Positions 56,695 to 64,000 of a stretch of 64,000 bases of DNA are shown piece after piece. Numbering within the stretch: position 1 is the stretch's first letter; every line of letters starts with the position of its first letter. The notes under the pieces are model-generated. The model made no database searches. It saw only the letters and a list, made by a program, of their open reading frames with translations, and was not told the origin of the DNA. A program made the translations under genes and the position numbers. The DNA is from Papaver somniferum (taxonomy: Eukaryota; Streptophyta; Magnoliopsida; Ranunculales; Papaveraceae): NCBI RefSeq assembly GCF_003573695.1, contig NC_039362.1, positions 173,919,690 to 173,983,689 on the forward strand, written 5' to 3'.

Positions 56695-57155
56695 GTAGAC
56701 AGATCTTCTTCTGGAATGATCATTGGATTGGCGACAATTCATTAGCTGTAGCTTTTCCTAGTCTATTCAAGATTGCTAGAGATAGAAATTCAAAACTTGC
56801 AGTTATGTTTAGAATAGATGGTTGCTGGAAATTTGATTTCAAAAGAATCTTATCTAACAGTGAATCCTTGGATGTAGCTTCTTTGTTTTTACAAATTGGT
56901 GATAACCCTCCCTCATTAGACACCTTACCTGATACTAGAATATGGTCCTTACATTCTTCAGGAACTTTCAGTGTGAAGTCCTTATATTCAAAAATGGTGT
57001 CCGCAGATGGTGTTGTTGACTTTCCAGTGTCATTCATCTGGAAATCTGAGATTGCACCTAAATTTAAATTTCTGGTTTGGTGTTTAATCCATGGGAAGCT
57101 TAACACAATAGATGTTTTGCACAACAGAGGTCTGAACTCAGAGCAGTTCCTATGA
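56695..57155 (+). pseudogene. LINE zf-RVT region, N-terminal piece
   Basis: Translation: GRQIFFWNDHWIGDNSLAVA, then WKFDFKRILSNSES, WSLHSSGTFSVKSLYSKMVS and FIWKSEIAPKFKFLVWCLIH, GKLNTIDVLHNRGL. This is the linker and first half of the RT-associated zinc-binding domain of plant L1 elements and is free of stops over 155 codons. After LNSEQF it runs into a stop. Confidence 0.85.
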
Positions 57156-57456
57156 AATGAACAAACTTCAAGTTTGATCCCACTATGGACTCAACAAATA
57201 TGAAAAATGGATGTTCAAACCAACAAATTTGTTAGTTTGTTCATTGAGTTGGAGGATGTAGCGACCGTTTGATGATAGGACAGGCGATCTTCACTCCAGC
57301 GCTGGCGTTGGAGACAAAATCCCTGGCGTTTTTATTTCCAGCGCGCGCTCTTAAATAAAGCGCCAGCGCTTGTCCTTCCAGCGTCGCGTTTTTCATAAAA
57401 GCGCCAACTGTTAAATCTGGAACTCTTGTGATCTAACGGCTATATTTTTTGAGTTC

Positions 57457-57464
57457 TATAAATA
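57457..57464 (+). promoter_or_regulatory. TATA box of the first Myb/SANT-like gene
   Basis: TATAAATA in GTTCTATAAATACTCC, 65-72 bp before the ATG at 57529. CA/CT-rich sequence follows, as in a short plant leader. Confidence 0.65.
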
Positions 57465-57528
57465 CTCCTCATTTCAACTTCAAATTCACACATTCTACAC
57501 ATTCTTCAATCTCAAATCATCTACAAAA

Positions 57529-57963
57529 ATGCCTCCCAGAGTTCGTGGTGTTAGATTCACTCAACAAGAGGATTTAGCTATTTGTAGAGCCTTTGTTTTT
57601 CACACAAAAGATGCTGTCATGAATAATGTAGCCGAACCGACGTTGACTTTCTGGGAGAAAGTTTACAGAATGTTCGCCGCTGAAACAGGGAACATCCATG
57701 GGAGTGATTCTCACGGATTGTCGCATCGTTTTAGTTTAATTAGTATGAATGTATTGGAGTTCGTCGCTCAACTAATGGAGAATCACAAAAATAAGCTCAA
57801 CGGTGAAGTCAAACATGAAGTGTTTCCCAGAACTCTAGCGATGTGGCCATCATCTCACCGCGGTCGTCCTTTCGACTTCCATGCTTGTTTCAACATTCTT
57901 AGGGTGCTCAACAGATACGATCCCTACATCGCCCTAGGAATTCCACCACCCGTCGAGAATTGA
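57529..57963 (+). CDS. Myb/SANT (trihelix)-like protein, single domain
   Basis: 144 residues from the ATG at 57529 (MPPRVRGVRFTQQEDLAICR). The N-terminal half fits the Myb/SANT-like pattern of plant transposon-related regulators: FTQQEDLAICRAFVF, FWEKVYRMFAAETG, LSHRFSLISMNVLEFVAQLM. The second half, GRPFDFHACFNILRVLNRYD, matches the 'F.F...W.ILK..PKW' end of that family. Such proteins occur as accessory DNA-binding ORFs of PIF/Harbinger transposons and as host genes of the same ancestry. The frame is intact, with a TATA box and short leader. Related to the gene at 58996. Function unknown; DNA binding is inferred from the family. Confidence 0.6.
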   Translation: MPPRVRGVRFTQQEDLAICRAFVFHTKDAVMNNVAEPTLTFWEKVYRMFAAETGNIHGSDSHGLSHRFSLISMNVLEFVAQLMENHKNKLNGEVKHEVFPRTLAMWPSSHRGRPFDFHACFNILRVLNRYDPYIALGIPPPVEN

Positions 57964-58190
57964 CACCTATGTAATAGTTGTTTTAATCTAATGTATTTCT
58001 TTTATTCCAATGTATGATGTGGTTGTTCAATGCAGTATTTTTTTATTTATGAGATTGATGGTGCAATGTTTAATCGAGGAAAAATTTAAATTACTTATGA
58101 TATTGATGGTTTTAGATAATCGTAATAACACAAAATAAACAACAAACTAAATAACATAATACCATAGTGAATCGATTTGTACCTTCATCT

Positions 58191-58676
58191 TCAATCATCC
58201 CACTCCACCAAAAAACATTTAGGACATTCCCATAAATGCCTTTCATATGTGTCTTCTTCATAAGAAGTCCGCAAATACATAAAAGCCTTGCAATCGGGCT
58301 TTGAGCATCCATTGATTCTCTGCGGACAATGTTTGTATTCGTGATCTCCATATCCATAATGCTTGGAGTGTAATAAGTCCTTCTTCAATTTGGCTTTAAG
58401 TTTGAAGTTTTTGCAGAGTGTTGCAATCTTTTTTAATCTTCATAGCATCATCTAGCATATGTGGTTCCTCTAGACAGTTGGGATCTTGACATTGAAAATA
58501 CCTGAGCTTTTTTGGTTATGATTCAATCTCCATTCTGATGCGTGAACAACCTTCTCGCGGACACTTTGAACACATCCAAGGGATTTTCATAAGACTGTGG
58601 TTATTCAGGAAACATAATGGACAAACCTGTTTGTTTCGACACATAATATTTGCTTCGCTTTTCCTTTAGAAAACAT
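58191..58676 (-). pseudogene. GRF-type zinc-finger gene, broken frame
   Basis: The minus strand from ATG 58676 or 58644. The 58516-58644 frame reads MCRNKQVCPLCFLNNHSLMK and SKCPREGCSRIRME, then a TAA. The same phase goes on as YFQCQDPNCLEEPHMLDDAM. After a shift at about 58405 the end reads KHCPQRINGCSKPDCKAFMY, then HLWECPKCFLVEWDD and a stop at 58191. The last part has the GRF zinc-finger signature (C...C...ECP.C...EWDD) and the first part looks like another copy. GRF fingers bind single-stranded nucleic acid in nucleases and topoisomerases and are common in plant transposon-related small proteins. A TATAAATA (minus strand) lies at about 58733-58740. An intron could explain part of the break. 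Confidence 0.5.
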
Positions 58677-58995
58677 GGTGGATGTTGAGAAATAAATCTG
58701 TTGGTTTGGTTGAGAGGCCACCCCTGGTGTTGTATTTATAACAAAAAATAGGCATTGGTAATTCAAACGGGCGGTTTTAAAGTCGCGCGGTTTTACTACA
58801 AACGCCAACTCATATGGTAATTCAAACGGGATCTTAAAGGATAGCCGCTCGGTTTTCCTACCAATGCCAACGGCTACATTTCCAACGGCTCTTTGTTCTT
58901 TTTCTACCTATAAGTTCCATTCTTCCCATCTCCAAAATCACATCTTCTTCTTCTTCCTTTTTTATAAAACTCTTAGTCTCTCTCACTCTGTAGAA

Positions 58996-59825
58996 ATGTC
59001 TGTTAGAAATCGTGGTCCCAATTTTACTGAAGAAGAGGATATAACTATGTGCAAAGCATATTTTGTTCATAGGTTAATCACTGGTATGGGCTTTCAAGAC
59101 TGTTCTTTTTGGGAGAAAGTTTTTTCAATGTTCGTCTCACTGACAAGAAACCCAGGAAACCGAGATGCTCGTCGATTGCGTGCTCTATTAGGCTTACAGT
59201 CCAGCCATTTCTTGCTCTGGTAATGGAAATCGATCGAGAAAAGTTCATTGGTGTAACTGAAGATGAAGTGATCCAAACATCTCTTGATAATTGGGAGGAA
59301 GCTCACAACAAACCTTTTCATTACGAAGCGGCCTTTACAATTCTAAAAGATGGTCCATCTCAAGCACATTTGTACTGCACTCGAATGCTGCTCCCGGTCT
59401 TTACAATGGATGATGATGTTACTCTTGTTCGATGTTGGTTACATCGTACGGTGAGACCAATGAACAATGACTATTTCTGGGAAAGAGTATTGGGACATTT
59501 TGTAGCATTGCGGAACGAAATTATAAGAAACAGTAAGAGCCTAGAACTAAGAATTGCATTCATCACTAAGAAAGTCAGACATTGTAAGAAAATTTTGTGG
59601 ATGGTTCACCGTAGCTATTCTGGATTATCCAACGAAGAACTGGTGAGTATCTTACCTTTGTCCTCACTGATCAACTGCATCATAAATATCTGAACCTGTT
59701 GTTTATTTGTTTTACAGAAAACCATCGCTCAGACCAAGTTTACTGAAGAAAGGGGAAGAAAGTTTAAGCATTTTGAGTGCTATGAACTCTACAGAGAGAA
59801 TGTCGCTGGATTTGATGTAGTTTGA
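58996..59825 (+). pseudogene. Two-domain Myb/SANT-like gene with one intron and a frameshift
   Basis: The ATG at 58996 opens MSVRNRGPNFTEEEDITMCK. The first domain reads FTEEEDITMCKAYF, FWEKVFSMFVS, then, after a one-base shift at about 59165-59190, LALVMEIDREKFIGVTEDEV and FHYEAAFTILKDGP. A second domain reads FTMDDDVTLVRCWLHRTVRP, YFWERVLGHFVALRN. A GT-AG intron (59643-59717) joins NEEL to KTIAQTKFTEERGRKFKHFE, ending FDVV and a stop at 59823-59825. The repeated 'F..EED...C.A' start and 'F.HFECYELYRENV' end identify two Myb/SANT-like units, as in regulators related to PIF/Harbinger ORF1. The single frameshift could be a sequencing error or real loss of function. Confidence 0.6.
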
Positions 59826-59939
59826 TGTTATTTGCAAGTTTAAATTGTAATAAATTTCGCTTAATCTGAAGTGAAAATCTCTATTTTAAAATCTAAATAT
59901 TTTCATTCATTGATGCCAATTCTTTTACAAGATATAAAC

Positions 59940-60254
59940 TTAGGAAATAATAAAAGTATTATACAACTTCAATAAAAAATCAAGTACAATTTTTGGCCTC
60001 CTGTTTATCTTCATTTGACATATCTTCCATTCAACGCGCTCTTTGACAGTTTCACCTTTGTTTTTGAATTTTTTGTTGTTAACTTTCAAAACTGGAGCTC
60101 TTCTTTGTTGTTTAGCAAAACATTTTCTTGGAGCAACTTCAAAAACTTGCACTTCCCTCTTACAATTTTCAATCTTTTTAAAACTCCCACATACCTTAGA
60201 AGCAGCAGCTTCAAGTTTTGCATCGCAAAAAAGAGTGATCGCCTTTTCAGCCAT
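59940..60254 (-). CDS. Small basic protein of unknown function
   Basis: 104 residues from the ATG at 60254 (MAEKAITLFCDAKLEAAASK). It is Lys/Arg-rich (VNNKKFKNKGETVKERVEWK) with two or three N-terminal cysteines, no signal peptide and no membrane segment. On the minus strand CTATAAAT lies at about 60330-60337, roughly 75 bp before the ATG, with a CT/AT-rich leader, so a promoter is plausible. No family was recognised. Its position in the cluster, convergent with the two-domain Myb gene, suggests it belongs to the same cassette. Confidence 0.4.
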   Translation of the reverse strand: MAEKAITLFCDAKLEAAASKVCGSFKKIENCKREVQVFEVAPRKCFAKQQRRAPVLKVNNKKFKNKGETVKERVEWKICQMKINRRPKIVLDFLLKLYNTFIIS

Positions 60255-60529
60255 TGAAATAGATTTTAGAAGAGAAAATTCAAGAGAAGTGAATTTTGGT
60301 GTGATTGAATTGTTTGAAATTGATGGTAATTTATAGAGGTAAAAAGTGAATTTTGAATTTTAAAAAAAACTACCCGTTGGCGTTTTTGCTACAAGCGCCA
60401 GCGACCTACGTACAAGCGCCGCTTTGAAGCTTTGAGCGCCGACGCCTGTCCTTCCAATGCTGGAGTTTCAATTATGAACGCTAGCGTCTTTCTTTTGATC
60501 GCGCGCTTGGTTATTGAACGGCGAGTGCT

Positions 60530-60998
60530 TTACCATACTGGAAAAGCCAGTTTGGCCATCCACCTGGCTCAACAAAATATGGGTTTGTTCGTTAGGAATT
60601 GCCCTCAATTTATAACTCATGTATGTATCTTATGTGGTGATGCTGAAGAAACACAAGACCACTTGTTTCTGTACTGTAAAATCGCAAAAAAGGTCTGCAA
60701 CAAGCTTTCACCGGGTGGCAGTTGGGCTTGGGTGTTTCCTAACTCTATGTACTCTTTGGCGCATTGCTGGGATAACAATCACTTTTCTTGTTCACGAAGA
60801 TTGATTTGGGGTCTTATTCCGTCGGCTATTGTTTGGATATTACAGAGAAAAATGAATTGTAGAACTTTTGAAAAGGACTACTATCTCAAGACTGATGATG
60901 ATCTAATCACAGAAGCAAAATCCATGGTTTTAAATTGGGCAGCAGCTGCAGAAAAAATCGTTCATCTGAATTTTGCTAGCTCAGTTCATAATACTTAG
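60530..60998 (+). pseudogene. LINE zf-RVT region, C-terminal piece
   Basis: Translation: FITHVCILCGDAEETQDHLF, LYCKIAKKV, then SWAWVFPNSMYSLAHCWDNN and RRLIWGLIPSAIVWILQRKM, NCRTFEKDYY. It is the end of the plant L1 ORF2, with the zinc-binding CILC...HLFLYC pattern. It ends at a stop at 60996-60998, followed by a 3' UTR and A-tail. The open frame extends upstream to 60432 only by chance. Confidence 0.85.
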
Positions 60999-61189
60999 GA
61001 AACAATATTCATGTAAAAAAAAAAAATTTGCTTTTTTTTCTAGTTACCTCTGGTAGCTTCTTTGTAAATCCTTTTCTCTAATAAAATTCCTCTCTTTCGA
61101 TCAAAAAAAAGGATGTCTTGTTTGTGTTGCCACTTAGAAAACACACACAACAACCATTGGAGAAGCTCTTATTAGGATAGCTTGTTAAG

Positions 61190-61860
61190 GTAAATGTCTA
61201 GTTTTGGACATTCACGTTGAGAATGTCTAACAAAAATTAAGCCATATCATCTTCACATTGATTTAAGAAGTTGCGGTTAGGAAAAATACAAATGTATCTT
61301 ATCTGGATTTAGATATCTTCACATACATTCTCATTGGAAAAGCTCTGATCCCAATTCATAGGAAATTGAATTGGAAGTTTTGTTTCATGGGATCACCCAT
61401 TTGGATTGGAAGTTTTGTTTCATGGGTCTTTGGGCTCACCCATTTTCTACGTCCTATGTTCTTCCAGATGCCGGTGCAAACTCCAAACCAACATATAGAT
61501 GAAAGCTGGCCCAAACCAACATATAGATGAAAGAATTTCAGGCAGCCCCGTCTGTTAAATGTTTGTTTGTTTAATCTTTGTTCCATGTTTGTTTGTTTGT
61601 TTAATGTTTGTTCCTCCGATATGACTCAAGATTTGGGTTTATCTCGGCGCCAGAGGCAGATGCCAAATTGAGGTATTTGGATTTAAAGAATTCAGCTGCA
61701 GTGAATCAACTCATTTCCAAGGAATAAAAAGTCTAGTCGCAGTCCCCAACTTCCCACAACATCCAACACTCAGATTAAACTGAGGAGCAGTATAGTAGAG
61801 TTTTTAAGTGTACTGATGATTGATTAAGTGACAAGGGGAAATAGACATATTGTTATGAGT
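61190..61860. other. Spacer with short tandem duplications
   Basis: TTGGAAGTTTTGTTTCATGGG occurs twice (about 61371 and 61404), CAAACCAACATATAGATGAA twice (about 61484 and 61513), and TGTTTGTTTGTTTAAT twice (61560-61600). No gene was recognised. Confidence 0.5.
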
Positions 61861-62071
61861 TCAGACGATGAACTACCTAACAAAAAACTGAAGTGCACAA
61901 CACATTATTCTTACAAAAACTGAAGTGACACTAGTTATAAGTTGCACTTTTTATTTACTTACAAAAGTAAGTTTGCTCCTAATATATCCCACAACACATT
62001 ATTCTTCTACTGTTTGTATCCTCGATTTTATCATGGAGACCTCGTCGTAACCATGTAGTTTATTGCCTTGC

Positions 62072-63833
62072 TTAAGAACATTCTTTCTCATACATTTCAC
62101 TAGCATATTTCCAGTTCATAACCTTCCATATGTTCTTCAGATAGTCTGGTTTCACATTTTTGTACTGCAACAAAAAGAGAGACACTCATGCATCTCAACA
62201 ACGGAAAACTGAATAACTAGTTTAAGCTTGCCTATGTTGAACCACTTAAGAATTGGCAGAGAAGGAAAAGGAAACTTGATTTCACCTGTAAATAGTAAGC
62301 GTGCTCCCAAACATCGACTCCTAGCAAAGGTACCAATGTTGCACCTTTAGTAACCAGTGGATCCTGTAATAAATATGATTTATATTACTCGCTAAACCTG
62401 TATGGAATCAATGAATAGATTCTCGAAAACAACGCTGAACTACATACCAGGACCAATGCTACATAAATTCCTCATTTCCTAGTTTTAAAGGGGAATGAAC
62501 TTCTTCTTTTTTTGAAAAAAAAAACTTGTGTGTACACAAACTGACTATTGCAAGACCAAGAATCAACCTACTCATGTGCAACCTTAAATGAGCTTTCCAC
62601 ATGCATCATGTGATACTAGTGATTGGAGGACAAGATCATTTTCTTCCATATGCCCCCGCTAAAGAGGAAGTTTTCAGTTACTAGTCATAATTTCATAAGC
62701 ATGGAGCTCGTGACCTTTTATGAAACTAGGAATGATTCTCGTTATCACCAGACGGACACAGTGGATGCATGAATGACTGCTGGAAAGTTCACACTGAAGA
62801 CACCCCACCAAGGCTCCAAATTCAAAAACCAGACCATATTCAAAACAACATGTCATGCAAAAATTTGTATCCAATCTAGCAGATGAAGCGCCAAAAGTCT
62901 AAAACCAGTGTAGTGTCAAAAATTCAATGCGAAAGAACTACCAAAATGTAACAGAAACTTAGTAAAACTTGCCTGATTTTCTGTGGTCTGAACCACAAGC
63001 CTCTTCATCTCTTTATCCAAACCTAGCCACTGCAAAATCAAGTAAAAAGCATAAAAGAAAAGAAAACAAATAGATGATTCAATCAATAATTACAGGTGAT
63101 TGAAAACTAACAATCAACCGCACATTCACACTTTGCACCGGCACTAGTCAGACGAGGGGACAAAGCAGGCACTGGTTGAAAGCTCAAGCACCACTGCAAA
63201 TGGTATAAAGAGCACTTTTCTGGGACAAATAAACCAAATTTCTGTAAAGCTAAATTACTCACCACCCAGCCAGACCCTTGTAGTGCAGCACCTTCAGTAT
63301 TGATTTTCCTCGCTAATCCTTCCAAAGAACCAAAATTAGCGTCTATAGCCTCGCCAAGTGCCCCAATTGGAGGCTCACCACCCCCTTCCTGCCATGCATT
63401 TCAAACAAACAAATTCACAGATACTCCAAGCGGACAGTCATAAGAATCCATAATAAAGATAATAAGGAAGGCAATGTTACCGACTTACATTGACAGGAAT
63501 AAGATTTTTCCAGAAAATAGAATGGTTGATGTGACCACCACCATTGAATTTGATTGAGCTCTGCAGTTTAACAACAGTCTGAGAATCTCCTTTCTCCATG
63601 GCTTCATGTAATTGCTCAAGAGCCTTATTGTAATTAGTTATATAAGTTTGATGATGTTTTTGGTGATGAAGTTGCATGATTTCTCCACTGATGACTGGTT
63701 CAAGTGCACTATAATCATATGGAAGATCAGGAAGCGAGAATGTTTGAAACTCCCTACAAAACCCAGATCTCAGATTCTGAGATTTCAACCCTGCGAAAGA
63801 TTTTCTACTGAGTAGGGTTCGAGTAGAAGCCAT
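62072..63833 (-). CDS. MSD1: Mitochondrial Mn superoxide dismutase, five exons shown
   Basis: Exons, coding order: 63489-63833 (ATG at 63833), 63263-63388, 62973-63029, 62286-62363, 62072-62164 (stop TAA 62072-62074). Phases fit and give 232 residues, normal for plant Mn-SOD (about 228-233). The N-terminus [20 protein letters not shown] is Arg/Ser-rich without acids, a mitochondrial targeting peptide. The mature part starts around [20 protein letters not shown]. Metal ligands are in [21 protein letters not shown] and [19 protein letters not shown] and the end YEKECS also fit the plant enzyme. It converts superoxide to hydrogen peroxide and oxygen in the mitochondrial matrix. Intron 3 (62364-62972) begins with GC instead of GT (GCAAGT). 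All other introns are GT-AG. Confidence 0.97.
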
Positions 63834-63880
63834 TGGTGATGAATTCTCGTCCTAAACTCAATCGGAGAAGAGGAAAATGA

Positions 63881-63900
63881 GATTTTTTTTTTTTTTTTGT
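63881..63900. repeat. T-run in the Mn-SOD leader region
   Basis: A run of 17-18 T on the plus strand (A on the coding strand) lies about 50 bp upstream of the Mn-SOD ATG, probably within or just before the 5' UTR. Confidence 0.8.
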
Positions 63901-64000
63901 CAAGTCGAGAGAGTTGCATGGTTTTATGGAGGTTGAACTGGCGACACGTAATATGAGAAAGGGTGACACTTGTACAAAGTAGGGAAGCTTATATGAAACG

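Larger units (their letters stand above)
57165..60530. other. Gene cassette with GCGCCAGCG-type repeats inside a LINE
   Basis: The stretch interrupts LINE coding. Both ends are rich in GCGCCAGCG, GGCGTTTTT and CGCTGGCG motifs (57290-57410 and 60370-60520, with weaker ones at 58760-58860), a composition unlike the AT-rich surroundings. Between them lie four compact genes in +, -, +, - order. No terminal inverted repeat or TSD was identified, and no transposase. It may be a mobile unit or an old genic segment. Confidence 0.5.
56695..61110 (+). mobile_element. 5'-truncated LINE with 13-15 bp TSD, containing a gene cluster
   Basis: A direct repeat GGATGTCTTGTTT flanks the segment (56681-56693 and 61111-61123; an adjacent A and G also match). 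LINE zf-RVT coding starts right at the 5' end and an A-rich tail (TCGATCAAAAAAAA, 61099-61110) ends it. Within, LINE-type coding is found at 56695-57155 and about 60530-60998, separated by 3.4 kb with unrelated genes. The two LINE pieces overlap by about 20 codons of homologous but diverged sequence, so the middle is not a simple clean insertion. Confidence 0.8.
56368..61183. mobile_element. Fold-back MITE, split by a LINE
   Basis: The left arm (AGCTTCTCCAATAGTATGG through GGCAACACAAACAAAACATC and on to CATCTCCAATGGTG, 56368-56482) and the right arm (CACCATTGGAGATGAA, 56628, to GATG, then 61113-61179 ending CATTGGAGAAGCT) are inverted copies over more than 100 bp. The centre holds a further palindrome, AAGGTGAATGTCTA...TAGACATTCACCTT (56579-56612). 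Removing the LINE 56695-61110 restores a continuous right arm. It is non-coding. The TIR class resembles PIF/Harbinger MITEs; the TSD is unclear. Confidence 0.75.
56011..61350. mobile_element. Possible outer TIR element (nested MITE)
   Basis: AGAGCACCTCCAATGAT at 56013 and, inverted, AGAGCTTTTCCAATGAG ending at 61345 could be terminal repeats of the AGAGCNNNTCCAATG class known from plant PIF/Harbinger-like MITEs. No convincing TSD was found and the subterminal sequences are only weakly alike. Confidence 0.35.

Noticed and set aside
62674..62874. ORF with several Cys in Mn-SOD intron 3
   Set aside because: It lies entirely within the intron defined by the flanking Mn-SOD exons.

Overview
The window is plant nuclear DNA, almost certainly from a eudicot. 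It has spliced genes with plant-type introns, an AAACCCTAA telo-box plus TATA box in front of a cytosolic ribosomal protein gene, a plant-type mitochondrial Mn superoxide dismutase, and a dense load of plant transposons (Copia, Gypsy-type, CACTA, Helitron, L1-type LINE, Stowaway). The overall look fits an early-diverging eudicot such as a poppy relative, but that is an impression and was not tested.

Genes that look intact are few: a B3-like domain protein (41946-42509, +), ribosomal protein S26 (43187-45243, -, five exons including an ATG-only first exon), and mitochondrial Mn-SOD (62072-63833, -, five exons). A compact cluster at 57.2-60.5 kb holds two Myb/SANT (trihelix)-like genes, a broken GRF-type zinc-finger gene and a small basic-protein gene. 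Each has its own TATA box or short leader, and the cluster lies inside a LINE copy.

Layout. 1-2.3 kb: a Copia element that truncates an F-box gene. 2.5-5.9 kb: a Copia remnant, a tRNA-Trp-like pseudogene, a partial RPS26 locus copy and B3-like gene debris. 6.0-6.9 kb: two Helitron-like 3' ends with 48-bp and 84-bp minisatellites. 8.6-13.8 kb: a Copia with TSD TCCTT. 14.9-21.2 kb: an old Copia with TSD GGTTC. 22.6-32.9 kb: a 5'-truncated LINE with a 19-bp TSD, carrying a CACTA element (TSD TGA) and a fairly young Copia (TSD AAGTA, equal 424-bp LTRs). 33.8-34.1 kb: a solo LTR (TSD AAAAT). 35.5-39.7 kb: an LTR element with no recognisable pol that carries a decayed ORF with a recurrent DRGK motif. 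40-42.7 kb: B3-like copies, a Stowaway MITE and tandem repeats. 43-45.4 kb: RPS26. 45.9-56 kb: LINE sequence split by a pol-less Gypsy-type element that contains an inverted, folded-back gag segment. 56-61.3 kb: a fold-back MITE split by a LINE with a 13-15 bp TSD, which contains the Myb/GRF cluster. 62-63.9 kb: Mn-SOD.

The history can be read in layers. An older array of B3-like genes next to RPS26 was partly duplicated, so fragments recur at about 3.6, 5.4, 22, 33, 34 and 40 kb. Repeated insertions then split it. Paralogous copies serve as pre-insertion alleles and let several insertions be defined to the base by their target-site duplications.
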